Shown in pieces: positions 1 to 10,450 of a stretch of 64,000 nt of DNA. The stretch covers positions 1,426,001-1,490,000 of the forward strand of contig NC_014935.1 in assembly GCF_000186245.1 (NCBI RefSeq). The letters run 5' to 3'. This stretch comes from Nitratifractor salsuginis DSM 16511 (GTDB lineage Bacteria; Campylobacterota; Campylobacteria; Campylobacterales; Sulfurovaceae). The position numbers and the translations under genes are program-made. Under the pieces are notes generated by a model. The model saw only the letters and a program-made list of their open reading frames with translations, was not told where the DNA came from and did no database searches. The stretch's first letter is position 1. Each line of letters opens with the position of its first letter.

Positions 1-1369
1 CGAGGCGAAGCTCCCCGGCGATGTCGCTGCCGACGACCTCCCTGCCGGCGTAGTCACCCCCCTTGACCAGGACGTCGGGCCGGACGGTCCTGATGAGCTC
101 GTAGGGGGTATCCTCGTCGAAGATCGTCACGTAATCGACCGCCTCGAGCGCTGCCAGGAGGTAAGCCCGGTCGTATTGGGGATTGACGGGGCGCTCCGGG
201 CCTTTGAGCCGGCGGACCGAATCGTCGCTGTTGAGCCCCACGATCAGCACATCGCCAAACGAGGCGGCCTTTTGCAGATACTTCACGTGCCCCAGATGGA
301 GAATATCGAAGCAACCGTTGGTAAAGACGATCCGCTTTCCCTCCCGGCGCAGGCGCTCGACCCTGCGGGCCAATGCCTCACGATCCAGGATCCGATCTTC
401 GGTCCCCGACTCGTGCAGGCTCTTCTCATAGGCGATGATCTCTTCCCAGCTCGCCGTGGCGCTTCCCAGTTTGCCCACCACCACGGCGGCGGCGGCGTTG
501 GCGATGCGGGCCGCTTCGTCGATGCTTCCCCCGCAGGCCCGCACGAAACCCAGCGTGGCGATCACCGTATCGCCGGCGCCCGTGACATCATAAACCTCTT
601 TCGCCACGGTGGGAATGATCTGCATCTCTTCCCCGAAGATCGCCATCCCCTCTTCGCTCAGGGTGATGATGGCCCGCTCCAACTCCAGCTCCTCTTTGAG
701 GCGAAAGCCCGCCTCTCTCAGGCTCGCTTCATCCGCAATGGCGATCCCCGTCGCTTCGCTCGCCTCTTTCCTGTTGGGGGTAATGGCGGTCGCTCCCCGG
801 TATTTGGAATAATCTTTCCCCTTGGGATCCACCATCACCCGCATACCCCGCTGCTTCGCTAGAGCGATCGTCCCCTGAGTGAGCCCTTCGGTCACGACCC
901 CCTTGCCGTAGTCGGAGATCAGGATCGTATCGATCCCCTCATCCAAAAGGGCTTCGATCCGTTCCAGAAGCTCCTCCTCACTTTCCCGGCTGATGGGCTG
1001 TCGCGTTTCGCTGTCGAAACGGACCACCTGCTGATGGGAAGCGATCACCCGGCTCTTGCGGGTGGTGCTGCGCCCCGGTTCCTCGATCAAGGCTTCACTC
1101 CCCACCCCCAGGGCCTCAAGCATCTCTTTGAGGCGCTTCCCATTGCCGTCCGCCCCGATGACCGAAGCCACCTCGACCCGGCCCCCCAGGGTCACGAGAT
1201 TGTTCACCACATTCCCGGCACCCCCGAGCACTTCGCTCTCTTCACGCACATCGATAACCGGTACCGGCGCCTCGGGAGAGATCCGCTCGGTCTTGCCCCA
1301 GAGATAGTGATCGATCATCAGATCACCGAGTACCAAAATCTTCGGCTGACAACGCTGATAGTTCTTCAT
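1..1369 (-). CDS. hldE: Bifunctional heptose 7-phosphate kinase / heptose 1-phosphate adenylyltransferase (3' end outside window)
   Basis: HldE phosphorylates D-glycero-beta-D-manno-heptose 7-phosphate and, after GmhB acts, adenylylates the 1-phosphate, making ADP-heptose for the lipopolysaccharide core. From the ATG at 1369 the frame stays open to the window edge (about 456 codons; family about 475), so only the C-terminal tip is missing. The N-terminal ribokinase-like domain shows GGAGNV near residue 47. The nucleotidyltransferase domain has TNGCFD near residue 349 and the HLGH (HxGH) motif near 360. It is the last gene of gmhB-hldD-hldE, separated from hldD by a heptamer repeat block. Assignment is confident from both domains. 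Confidence 0.95.
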   Translation of the reverse strand, partial: MKNYQRCQPKILVLGDLMIDHYLWGKTERISPEAPVPVIDVREESEVLGGAGNVVNNLVTLGGRVEVASVIGADGNGKRLKEMLEALGVGSEALIEEPGRSTTRKSRVIASHQQVVRFDSETRQPISRESEEELLERIEALLDEGIDTILISDYGKGVVTEGLTQGTIALAKQRGMRVMVDPKGKDYSKYRGATAITPNRKEASEATGIAIADEASLREAGFRLKEELELERAIITLSEEGMAIFGEEMQIIPTVAKEVYDVTGAGDTVIATLGFVRACGGSIDEAARIANAAAAVVVGKLGSATASWEEIIAYEKSLHESGTEDRILDREALARRVERLRREGKRIVFTNGCFDILHLGHVKYLQKAASFGDVLIVGLNSDDSVRRLKGPERPVNPQYDRAYLLAALEAVDYVTIFDEDTPYELIRTVRPDVLVKGGDYAGREVVGSDIAGELRL

Positions 1370-1394
1370 AGGAAACAATCTCTAAGATTCAAAA

Positions 1395-1460
1395 AAAGCG
1401 TTGCAACGCAACGCAAACCGAAATTCCTCATTCCTAATTCCTCATTCCTCATTATTCATT
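1395..1460. repeat. Heptamer tandem repeat (ATTCCTC type) with GCAACGCAAACC tail
   Basis: Between hldE and hldD lies ATTCCTC in about four imperfect copies (1421-1460), preceded by a GCGTTGCAACGC palindrome and GCAACGCAAACC (1398-1420). Read on the minus strand this is a GAATGAG-type heptamer run followed by GGTTTGCG and a GC-rich palindrome, the same arrangement as at 36118-36175 and, with a different heptamer, at 33228-33290. The repeat reaches into hldD: that gene's last codons and stop (AATGAATAA) are part of the repeat. Confidence 0.8.
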
Positions 1461-2444
1461 GACTTCCGTCTCATAAAGCCGCTCGATCTCCGGCACATAG
1501 CGCCGAATCCCCTCTTCAAGGCTCACTTCCGGTTCGTAGCCCAGATACTCACGGGTCGGTTCGATGTCGGCCTGGGTGAAGAATTGATACTGCCCAACGT
1601 AGGGGTTGGGGATATATTCGCACTCCAGATCGGTGCCCAGCTCCTTCTGGAGAATATCCACGATCTCCTGGAAGCTGCGTGCCTTGCCGGTACCTACGTT
1701 GTAGACTCCGCTCTCTTTGGGATCGCAGGCTTTGACATTGGCCTGGATGATGTCGTCGATATAGATGAAATCCCTTAGGATCCTGTCACTCCCTTCAAAA
1801 AGCCGGGGGCGTTTGCCGGCCAGGATTTGATGGCCGAACTGCAGCACCATCGAAGCGGTTTTGTTTTTGTAAAACTCCCTCGGGCCGTAGACGTTGAAAT
1901 AACGCAGCCCCACGATGGGCCGATCGCTCTTTTTCATCCACTCATAGGCCAGATGGTCCATCGCCAGTTTGCTGAAGCCGTAGATATTGGCCGGATCTTC
2001 CCTGCCGACCGTCTGGGGCGCCGGGGCGTTGCCGTAGGTGGCTCCGCTGCTGGCGTAGATCATCGCCGCGTCCATCTCTTTGGCCATTTTCAGGAGATCT
2101 TTGAAAACATTCAGATTGGTGCGCATCATAATGTTCTGGTCGTTCACCGTCGTATCGCTGATGGCCGCCTCGTGAAAGATATAGTCGAAGTTGAAATCCC
2201 TCAGGCGCTTGAGGTCCTCCGGATCGGTAATGTCCCCGGTGATGATCTCTCCCCGGAAGCCCTGGAGGTTCTTGTAGTGGCCGAAGCTGCGCAGATTGCC
2301 GTTGGCGAAGGTCTCTCCCGTGCGGAAGAGATCGAAGACCACGACGTTAGCCTCGGGATAGTTCTCCTGAAAAGAGAAGGCCAGATTGGAACCGATGAAT
2401 CCGGCCCCTCCGGTAATCAGAATCGTTTTGTGGTTAAAATCCAT
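1452..2444 (-). CDS. hldD: ADP-L-glycero-D-manno-heptose 6-epimerase
   Basis: Cytosolic SDR-family epimerase converting ADP-D-glycero- to ADP-L-glycero-D-manno-heptose, the last step of core-heptose supply. The 330-residue protein has the NAD(P)-binding Rossmann motif TGGAGFIG at residues 11-18, a Ser/Thr-containing ASSGATYG at 131-138 and the catalytic YxxxK as Y155/K159. Its start overlaps the gmhB end by 11 bp (2434-2444), implying translational coupling. The C-terminus VNE and stop lie inside the adjacent heptamer repeat, so the exact tail may vary between strains. Confidence 0.95.
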   Translation of the reverse strand: MDFNHKTILITGGAGFIGSNLAFSFQENYPEANVVVFDLFRTGETFANGNLRSFGHYKNLQGFRGEIITGDITDPEDLKRLRDFNFDYIFHEAAISDTTVNDQNIMMRTNLNVFKDLLKMAKEMDAAMIYASSGATYGNAPAPQTVGREDPANIYGFSKLAMDHLAYEWMKKSDRPIVGLRYFNVYGPREFYKNKTASMVLQFGHQILAGKRPRLFEGSDRILRDFIYIDDIIQANVKACDPKESGVYNVGTGKARSFQEIVDILQKELGTDLECEYIPNPYVGQYQFFTQADIEPTREYLGYEPEVSLEEGIRRYVPEIERLYETEVNE

Positions 2445-2925
2445 TGAGTTCCTTCCAGTTTAGTGCTTGGTTGGGCTGGACCAGGACCCGGCGGCCCACC
2501 CCGGCGGCCCGGGCCGCTTCGATGTCGCCGGCTTTGTCACCGATCATCCAGGAGGCTTCCATATCGAGACCGAAACGCTCTTTTGCTTCCAGAAGCATCC
2601 CCGGGCGCGGCTTGCGGCAGGCGCAGCCCTCATCGGGAGTATGGGGGCAAAAGAAGACCTGCTCCCGATTCATCTCTATGCCCGCTTCACGCATCTTTTC
2701 GATCATAAAGCGGGTGACTTTTTCAAAATCTTCCCGGGAGTAGTACCCTCTCCCGATCCCCGACTGATTGGTCACGATGATGGGGAGATACCCCGCCTCC
2801 TGGGCCAAGCGGATCATCGGCAGGACCCCTTCGACGAATTGGAAATCTTCGATGCTTCCCACATAGCCGTGGTCGATATTGATCACCCCGTCACGATCGA
2901 GAAAAAGCGCTTTGAGCCGTCCCAT
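2434..2925 (-). CDS. gmhB: D-glycero-beta-D-manno-heptose 1,7-bisphosphate 7-phosphatase
   Basis: HAD-superfamily phosphatase removing the 7-phosphate between the kinase and adenylyltransferase steps of HldE. The DxD nucleophile motif is D10/D12 (FLDRDGVIN). The zinc-binding loop typical of GmhB is visible with C93, H95, C101 and C103, and the conserved GDKAGD motif follows. At 163 residues it is slightly shorter than the usual 170-190. The ATG at 2925 follows a GAGGGT ribosome-binding site. It is first in the heptose operon, with a TATAAT at 2944-2949 as the likely promoter. Confidence 0.93.
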   Translation of the reverse strand: MGRLKALFLDRDGVINIDHGYVGSIEDFQFVEGVLPMIRLAQEAGYLPIIVTNQSGIGRGYYSREDFEKVTRFMIEKMREAGIEMNREQVFFCPHTPDEGCACRKPRPGMLLEAKERFGLDMEASWMIGDKAGDIEAARAAGVGRRVLVQPNQALNWKELNGF

Positions 2926-2943
2926 ACCCTCACTTTTTGTATT

Positions 2944-2949
2944 ATTATA
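2944..2949 (-). promoter_or_regulatory. -10 element for the gmhB-hldD-hldE operon
   Basis: On the minus strand TATAAT sits about 20 bp upstream of the gmhB start in an AT-rich stretch, with no convincing -35. It is divergent from the rpoD promoter. Confidence 0.55.
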
Positions 2950-3006
2950 GCTTAAAATTAAAGTTGCCGTGGAATGGGGCTTGAGCAGCCCTGATCGATT
3001 TTTCGG

Positions 3007-3012
3007 TATAAT
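3007..3012 (+). promoter_or_regulatory. -10 element for rpoD
   Basis: TATAAT in the context TTTCGGTATAATCC, 55 bp upstream of the rpoD ATG. A weak TTGAGC at 2981 is spaced 20 bp away, further than usual, so the -35 is uncertain. Confidence 0.55.
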
Positions 3013-3067
3013 CCACCCTAATTTCCCTCCAAAACCTCAGTCCTATATCCAAAGGAGATTCCGACAG

Positions 3068-4914
<1,847 letters not shown>

Positions 4915-4924
<10 letters not shown>

Positions 4925-4942
4925 GGCAAGGCTCACTCCTCG
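4915..4942 (+). terminator. Hairpin at the rpoD stop codon
   Basis: CGAGGAGTGAG at 4915-4925 pairs perfectly over 11 bp with CTCACTCCTCG at 4932-4942. The stop codon is in the 5' arm. There is no good T run after it, so it may attenuate or protect the transcript rather than act as a classical intrinsic terminator. Confidence 0.55.
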
Positions 4943-4944
4943 GG

Positions 4945-4973
4945 TTATTAGTCCTTGGTCATTGGTTATCAGG
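4945..4973. repeat. Short heptamer-like repeat (TTGGTCA/TTGGTTA type)
   Basis: Between the rpoD hairpin and the next gene, CTTGGTCATTGGTTATC contains one-and-a-half copies of the heptamer that also appears, inverted, at 36211-36240. It is weaker than the other repeat blocks. Confidence 0.45.
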
Positions 4974-4981
4974 AACAGCAA

Positions 4982-5758
4982 TTGAAGCACAACGAACCGA
5001 AATTCTTCTTCCTCATCATCGGGACCGAAATCCTCAACCGCCGCCGGCAGGACCGTCACTTCGATTTCGTCAGCCAGGCGTTGCTGGAGCGGGGATACAA
5101 ACTCAGCGGTAGCTTCACCATCGAGGACGATCCGGAACTGATCGTCAAAACACTCAAGTTTCTCGCCGAGATCCCCGAGTCGGTGGTCTTCAGCTTCGGG
5201 GGGATCGGCTCGACGCCGGACGACCATACCCGCCTGGCCGCCGCCGAGGCCCTCAGAGACGGCAAGCTCGTAACCCAGCCCGAAGCGAAAGCGATCATCG
5301 AGGAACGCCTCAAAACGATGGAGGTCCCCGACAAACGCTATCCTCTGCGGATGGCCGAGCTGCCCGAAGGGGCCCGGCTTTTGAAGAACAATCCGGTCAA
5401 CGGAATGCCCGGTTTCTATCTCGATGACCGCTTCTTCTTCGTCCCCGGATTTCCGGAGATGGCCCACCCGATGATCCTGGAGGCGCTGGATCGGTTCTTC
5501 CCTCACCAGGAGCAAAAAAGTGTGCGCAAAACCCTGACGGCGCTGACGCGGGAGAGTGCCCTGATCGATGTGATGGAGCATCTCCCCGAAGGGGTGGAGC
5601 TCTCCAGCCTCCCCAAACTCTACAGCGACGGCCCCAGAGTCGTCATTTCTCTTAGTGGAGAGGATCCTAAAGCGGTACAGGAGGCTTACGATCGCTTCGT
5701 GCAAGCCCTGGAGGAACGTGATATCCCCTACAGCGAAGGGGATGACACTTCCCAATGA
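4982..5758 (+). CDS. CinA/MoaB-like molybdopterin-binding-domain protein
   Basis: The protein has the MoCF_biosynth fold signatures: GTEIL near the N-terminus and SFGGIGSTPDDHT (the GGxGxTxDDxT type) near residue 75. These define CinA N-terminal domains and molybdenum cofactor enzymes such as MoaB/MogA. There is no CinA C-terminal deamidase domain, so the actual substrate is unknown. No ATG is suitable. The TTG at 4982, preceded by AGGA and giving MKHNEPKFFFLIIGTEI, is preferred over the in-frame TTG at 4955 inside the repeat. It overlaps the following metallopeptidase gene by 4 bp. Confidence 0.8.
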   Translation: MKHNEPKFFFLIIGTEILNRRRQDRHFDFVSQALLERGYKLSGSFTIEDDPELIVKTLKFLAEIPESVVFSFGGIGSTPDDHTRLAAAEALRDGKLVTQPEAKAIIEERLKTMEVPDKRYPLRMAELPEGARLLKNNPVNGMPGFYLDDRFFFVPGFPEMAHPMILEALDRFFPHQEQKSVRKTLTALTRESALIDVMEHLPEGVELSSLPKLYSDGPRVVISLSGEDPKAVQEAYDRFVQALEERDIPYSEGDDTSQ

Positions 5759-6474
5759 GTTCTACCCGGGAGCTGATCCACTACCTCTGTGACGGCCAAA
5801 CGATCTTTTTCACCCTCACCCGCAGGAGAGGGATCAAACACATTTACCTCTACATCCGTCACGATCCCCTCCCCCGCCTGGAAGTGCGATGCGGGCCGCG
5901 AACACCTCTGGAGAGTATCGATGAAGTCCTGAGGGCCAAAGAGCCCTGGATTCTCAAAAAGCTCTCCGAAGCTTCGCCCCGCTTCGACTATCGCAAAGAA
6001 TTTCCCTGGAACGGAGAGAGGCTCCCTCTGAAGATCTCCATCGAAGAAGGGGCGCGTCGGCTTACGCTTCGCCTGGACGATTCAGAGGAATCGGCCCTGC
6101 TCTCAGCCCCCTATGAACCTGGGACGGAAGAGATCCGTTCTCTCTATGAGGCTTACTACAAACTCCACGCCCCGAGACTCCTCCCGCCCCTGGTGGAAAA
6201 GTGGAGCCGCCGCACCGGGATCGTGCCTGCCAAGGTGGGCTACCGGAAGGCCAAGAGCCGCTGGGGGAGTTGCAGTTCCCGCAACAACCTCAGCCTCAAC
6301 ACCCGACTCCTGCTCTGCCCCATCGAGCTTCAGGAGTATGTGGTTCTCCACGAGCTTTGCCACATTCGCCACAAAAACCACTCCGCGGCCTTCTGGGCTC
6401 TGGTCGAGCGCTGGATGCCCGACTGGAAAGCCCGCCGCAAAGCGCTGCGGAGCTATGAGTTTCACCTGAACTAA
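5755..6474 (+). CDS. YgjP-type zinc metallopeptidase (DUF45/M48-like)
   Basis: The 239-residue protein ends with the YgjP signature: KSRWGSC at 167-173, then VVLHELCHIRHKNHS, whose HExxH zinc site is H199-E200-H203 with H209 as likely third ligand. The SprT-like fold is known; the cellular substrate of the family is not. Its ATG overlaps the previous stop (ATGA), so the two genes are probably cotranslated. It has no signal peptide and is presumably cytosolic. Confidence 0.85.
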   Translation: MSSTRELIHYLCDGQTIFFTLTRRRGIKHIYLYIRHDPLPRLEVRCGPRTPLESIDEVLRAKEPWILKKLSEASPRFDYRKEFPWNGERLPLKISIEEGARRLTLRLDDSEESALLSAPYEPGTEEIRSLYEAYYKLHAPRLLPPLVEKWSRRTGIVPAKVGYRKAKSRWGSCSSRNNLSLNTRLLLCPIELQEYVVLHELCHIRHKNHSAAFWALVERWMPDWKARRKALRSYEFHLN

Positions 6475-6508
6475 TCTTGAAATTGAGAATAAGTCCTTAC
6501 CTAGCCAA

Positions 6509-6548
6509 TCGGTTACTCGGTTGCTCGGTTTCTCAATTGCTCGGTTGT
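6509..6548. repeat. Octamer tandem repeat TCGGTTGC, five copies
   Basis: Five contiguous 8-mers (TCGGTTAC, TCGGTTGC, TCGGTTTC, TCAATTGC, TCGGTTGT). Read on the minus strand they are GAGCAACC, the same octamer as at 33104-33135 and 22457-22472. Because 8 is not a multiple of 3, the repeat is read in shifting codons and forms the last 12 codons and stop of the helicase gene. Confidence 0.85.
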
Positions 6549-8714
6549 TCCAAGTTTGATAATCCTCGCATCCTCCCGGCTCTCCAACCATTCGAAGAGT
6601 TTGCCGAAGGGCTCGTTGGGTTCCAGGGTCGAGCGGTCTCCGATCATCAGAAGCTTGCTCCTTGCCCGAGTCATCGCGACATTGAGCCGCCTGGGATCGG
6701 AGACGAAGCCGACACTTTGGGCCAGATTGCTCCGGACGAAAGAGATGAGGATCACCTCCTTCTCCCTCCCCTGAAAGCCGTCCACACTCTTGACCTCCAC
6801 ATCCGGAAACTCTTCCAGGAGGCGACGCAGGAGTTTGACCTGGGCCAGATAGGGGGTGATGATCCCGATCTGGGCGGGGGCGATCCCGCAGGCGACAAGC
6901 TCAGTCACCCAGCGAAGGAGATGGCCCGCCTCTGTGGGATTTTCATAGGAAGTGGAACGCTCCGGTAGGTGTTCGGAGGCTTCCATCTCCGATGTATCGG
7001 CGAAGACCACCGGGAAGGAGGGATCGAGGCAAGGATCTTCGGGGGGCTTTTCGACGGGAAGTGTGCGTCGGGCCACCGAAGGATCGGCGACCAATGCGCC
7101 GTCATACATCAAGCGGTTGGGGAAATCCATAATCGTTTCGTGCATCCGGTATTGGACCCGTAGCATCGTAGCGGGAACTAGCTTGCGGGAGATCAAGCGT
7201 TCGAAGAGGGATCGTTTCAGGATCTCCAGATCGCTCAACACTGTGGGAGGGAGCTGTCGGTGATCCCCCGCCAAGACGCCGCGCGGCGCACGCAGGAGCG
7301 GCAGCAGGGTCGAGGGCTCGATCTGTTGACTCCCCTCGTCCACCACCGCCAAATCGAAGCTCATCCCCTCCAAAGCGTCGGAGCCCACCATCGAATTGGT
7401 CGCCAGCACCACATCCGCCGCCTCCAGGAGCCGGCTGATCGTAGCGCTCTCCAGGCTCCTCAAGCGCTCAAAGGCCTCCTCGGTCTTACTATCCTCTTCG
7501 ATCCATCGGGCCATAGAGCGGATCGTCTCGGCGCTCACTCCCCGGGAGCTTCGTCCCTCTTTGGCCAGTTTGAGCACCCGATCCCGGCTCATCCCCCGCA
7601 GCCTCGCCGGGGTGGGTTTGCTGTATCGGGCTCGTTCTCGGGCGGCCGTTTCCGCCTGGCGCTGAAGCTCCCGGATCTCCTGATACTCCGGCGCCTCCGT
7701 CAGTTGACGCATCAGGCTGAAGCGCTCCAGACTCGAATCGATCCGCGCAGGATGGCCCACCCGGATCAGGCGTAAATCTCCATCGCCTGCCAACTTCTCC
7801 AGAAGATTATCCACCGCCACATTGGAATCGGCCGTCGCCAAAATATGCATTCCTTTCGAAGCGTGGGCTTGGATCACCCGGGTGAGGGTCGTGGTCTTTC
7901 CCGTACCCGGAGGCCCGTGGATCAGGAAAAGCTCTTCCATCCCCAGACTGCGCCGAAGGGCTTCGAGCTGGGGTTCGTTGAGCCCTTCCACCTCTTCAAT
8001 CTTTGCCATAGGGGCTTCGCCGCAGGGCTCCAGCTCCAGCACGATGTCCCGAAGGCGCCGATAGGGATCGGGAAGGTGGCGCATCGACTCCAGATTCTTC
8101 TCCATACGCTTGAAGGTGACATCGTTGACGAAGAGATCCAGACGGACCTCCTCTTTCAGTGCCCACTTCGGAGGAACCTGGCTGAAGGCCAGCTCGATGT
8201 AGTTGCGCCCTACCCCCATCACCGTGGCGCTCAGATCGCTCTTGAGCGGTTCGCCCCGGCTCACCAGGACGATGTCGCCGCCGGAGATCTCCGTCTCGAT
8301 CCTACGGTCCCGTCCGTAACGGACCAGATGCAGATCGAAAAGAGTCCCGGCCCGTCGCCCCCTCAAACCCAGGATCGCCCGCCCGAAACTCTCGAGCTCC
8401 CTGCCGCTGAAGCGCTTGATCTCTTCGATACGGCTACGCCGCTCCGCCTCCCGCTCCAACTCGATGAGCTGCCGGTACTCTTCGATGTAGTCGTGGATAC
8501 GGCGGATACGATGACGCCGCCGCTCATCGGGAATCCACTCGGGCGGCACCTTGGGGACCAGGCCCCTTTTGAGGAGGTAGAGGACAAACCCGTCCGCTTC
8601 CCAGGTCCGGGAAATGTTGCCGGGCTTGATACCGTAGCGTCTGAGGAGACGCTCCCGCTTTTCCGCCGGATAGTCGATGGGTAGGGTCAGGTAGATCGCA
8701 GAGGGTTTGGCCAT
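6513..8714 (-). CDS. Superfamily 1B DNA/RNA helicase (Upf1/IGHMBP2-like)
   Basis: A 733-residue cytosolic ATPase: N-terminal beta-barrel/stalk region, then RecA1 with Walker A GPPGTGKTT, the DEGSQ motif II box and GDHRQLPPT (motif III). RecA2 follows with QYRMH, SVDGFQGRE and VAMTRARSK (motifs IV-VI). This is the arrangement of bacterial Upf1-like helicases; polarity and substrate cannot be told. The ATG at 8714 (MAKPSAIYLTLP) is preferred over an in-frame upstream start because GGAG precedes it. The C-terminal TTEQLRNRATE is encoded by the octamer repeat and is not expected in homologues. Confidence 0.9.
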   Translation of the reverse strand: MAKPSAIYLTLPIDYPAEKRERLLRRYGIKPGNISRTWEADGFVLYLLKRGLVPKVPPEWIPDERRRHRIRRIHDYIEEYRQLIELEREAERRSRIEEIKRFSGRELESFGRAILGLRGRRAGTLFDLHLVRYGRDRRIETEISGGDIVLVSRGEPLKSDLSATVMGVGRNYIELAFSQVPPKWALKEEVRLDLFVNDVTFKRMEKNLESMRHLPDPYRRLRDIVLELEPCGEAPMAKIEEVEGLNEPQLEALRRSLGMEELFLIHGPPGTGKTTTLTRVIQAHASKGMHILATADSNVAVDNLLEKLAGDGDLRLIRVGHPARIDSSLERFSLMRQLTEAPEYQEIRELQRQAETAARERARYSKPTPARLRGMSRDRVLKLAKEGRSSRGVSAETIRSMARWIEEDSKTEEAFERLRSLESATISRLLEAADVVLATNSMVGSDALEGMSFDLAVVDEGSQQIEPSTLLPLLRAPRGVLAGDHRQLPPTVLSDLEILKRSLFERLISRKLVPATMLRVQYRMHETIMDFPNRLMYDGALVADPSVARRTLPVEKPPEDPCLDPSFPVVFADTSEMEASEHLPERSTSYENPTEAGHLLRWVTELVACGIAPAQIGIITPYLAQVKLLRRLLEEFPDVEVKSVDGFQGREKEVILISFVRSNLAQSVGFVSDPRRLNVAMTRARSKLLMIGDRSTLEPNEPFGKLFEWLESREDARIIKLGTTEQLRNRATE

Positions 8715-8722
8715 AGTCTCTC

Positions 8723-9271
8723 CTAAGGGCGGATCTCGATGGGGGTGCCGGGGTCGACCGCCTGCCAAATCTCATCCATATCGCCGTTGCTCACCGCGAT
8801 GCAACCGGCCGTCCAGTAGAAGCGTTGGCGGATAATGGAGAGCCAGCCGAACCAGTTGGGCTGGCCGTGGATCATGATGGCTCCGCCGGGATTGACCCCC
8901 AACCGTTTGGCCCGCGCTTTGTCGGTACTGTTGGGATAGCTGACGTGAATCGCCCGATAGTAGCTGCTGTCGGCTTTCTTGAAGTCGAGGGTATAGTTCC
9001 CCTCCGGCGTCTTCTGGTCATGTTCCCGGCGCTTGGGCCCGACGGGATGTTTGCCCAGGGCGATATGATACTCCCGGTAGGGCTTGCCATTCCGTAAGAG
9101 ATAGAGTTTTCGTTCCGATTTGATGATCAGAACCTTCTGAGCTTTGGGGATCGAGGGTTTCTTGGAGACAGAAAGGCTCTGCACCGTCTCGGAGACCGCT
9201 TTGAAGGCCGAAGGCCCGGCGGCAAAGATCAGACTGCCGAAAGCGAAGAGTAGCAATAAACGTAGCGTCAT
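8723..9271 (-). CDS. Secreted L,D-transpeptidase (YkuD domain)
   Basis: A 182-residue protein with an N-terminal signal peptide (MTLRLLLLFAFGSLIFA) followed by a YkuD domain. The active-site block shows MIHGQPN and TAGCIAVSNGD with the catalytic Cys, the usual HG...GC arrangement. Family members cross-link or trim peptidoglycan peptides in the periplasm. Its start overlaps the preceding ATP-grasp gene by 4 bp (ATGA), so it is translationally coupled. Whether it is a transpeptidase or a carboxypeptidase like Helicobacter Csd6 cannot be decided from sequence. Confidence 0.88.
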   Translation of the reverse strand: MTLRLLLLFAFGSLIFAAGPSAFKAVSETVQSLSVSKKPSIPKAQKVLIIKSERKLYLLRNGKPYREYHIALGKHPVGPKRREHDQKTPEGNYTLDFKKADSSYYRAIHVSYPNSTDKARAKRLGVNPGGAIMIHGQPNWFGWLSIIRQRFYWTAGCIAVSNGDMDEIWQAVDPGTPIEIRP

Positions 9272-10449
9272 CGGATGATGTGCCCTACGAATTTGGAGAG
9301 GTTGTCGAGGATCAAACCGCCGCGGCGATAGCCCAGCCCGCAGGATTCATAGGCATAGAAGAGGCCGGCCTGGTAGCGATGGCCCTCCACATCCTGTGGA
9401 AGATCCACATACTCCTGATAGATCATCGGATAGTTCCCGTACTCCCCCGGAATATCGGCGACGACCGTCTCACCGTCACTCTCGAGGATCGCCACATTCC
9501 CCCCTTCCCTGCCGAAGAGGGGTTTGCGCACCTGCATCTTGCCCGGGATCGGTTTGAGCGAAGTTTCCAGCAAAAGGGGATGTCCGGGATAGAGGTCCCA
9601 AAGCACTTTGAGGATCCCCTTGCTCTGGAACATCAGCGTATAGGCGGGATTGAAGATGATCGCCTTTTGATTGCGCACGATCTGAGTCAGCAGCATCGCC
9701 AGATCGGGCTCTTCGAGGGCGATATCCTCCCAGGGGATGAGTTTGAACCAGAGTTCGTAATTGACATCCCGGTAAAAGATCCCCTCCTCGGCATCGAATT
9801 CGATCTCGTCGATGTAGGCAAACCCCGTCTCGAAACCCGCTTCGTCGGCAATGTACTGCAGCAGCCGGACCGTATTCTCCTCTTCGGGATTGCCGCGGAC
9901 CGAGGTGAAGAGAAAGCGCCATCCTTCGTAGCGCTCTTTGAAAGCTTCGACACTCTCTTCCAGGGTCACGATTCGCTTGAAATTCTCCAAAAGGGCATCG
10001 TAGACGACATTGAACTGGGCCGCTTCATCCAAATCGTTCTTTTTGAGGATCGCCCACTGGACGATGGCGGTCTCGAAAAGGGCCGTCGGGGTATCGGCAT
10101 TGAATTCCAGGAGCTTGATCGGTTTTCCATCGATCCCACCCGCCAGATCGAAACGGCCGTAGAGGTGCCAGTGTACTTCACTCTCCCAACTCTCCCTGAT
10201 CAGTTCGACGAGGTTGAAGGGGATCCCGATCTCGTGGAAGAGGTTGTGCTCGATGACATACTCCCCCGCCGCCACATACATATCGTAGAGCTCGTTGCCG
10301 GCCCGGTAGTAAGCCTCGGCCTCTTCGGGGCTCACCTGCACCAGCACATCGGCCAGGTAGGGGGTCTCGTCGCTGTCGGTGTGCCAGACAAAACCCAGGG
10401 ATTCGAGATAGGCCTTGTCGAGGGGTTCTACGGGAAGCAGGGAAACCAT
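9268..10449 (-). CDS. ATP-grasp ligase of the glutathionylspermidine synthase family (YgiC/YjfC-like)
   Basis: The 393-residue protein corresponds to the synthetase half of glutathionylspermidine synthase, without the amidase domain. Visible family features are the LLEFNADTPT block, an acidic FTSV...DEIEF central region, the NPAYTLMFQSKGIL segment and a late KPLFGREGGNV motif. Such proteins are ATP-dependent amide ligases; the substrate of stand-alone bacterial ones is generally unknown. The ATG at 10449 is chosen because the longer frame would run through the upstream lipoprotein gene. It is wedged between that gene (1 bp gap) and an L,D-transpeptidase (4 bp overlap). Confidence 0.87.
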   Translation of the reverse strand: MVSLLPVEPLDKAYLESLGFVWHTDSDETPYLADVLVQVSPEEAEAYYRAGNELYDMYVAAGEYVIEHNLFHEIGIPFNLVELIRESWESEVHWHLYGRFDLAGGIDGKPIKLLEFNADTPTALFETAIVQWAILKKNDLDEAAQFNVVYDALLENFKRIVTLEESVEAFKERYEGWRFLFTSVRGNPEEENTVRLLQYIADEAGFETGFAYIDEIEFDAEEGIFYRDVNYELWFKLIPWEDIALEEPDLAMLLTQIVRNQKAIIFNPAYTLMFQSKGILKVLWDLYPGHPLLLETSLKPIPGKMQVRKPLFGREGGNVAILESDGETVVADIPGEYGNYPMIYQEYVDLPQDVEGHRYQAGLFYAYESCGLGYRRGGLILDNLSKFVGHIIR

Positions 10450-10450
10450 C

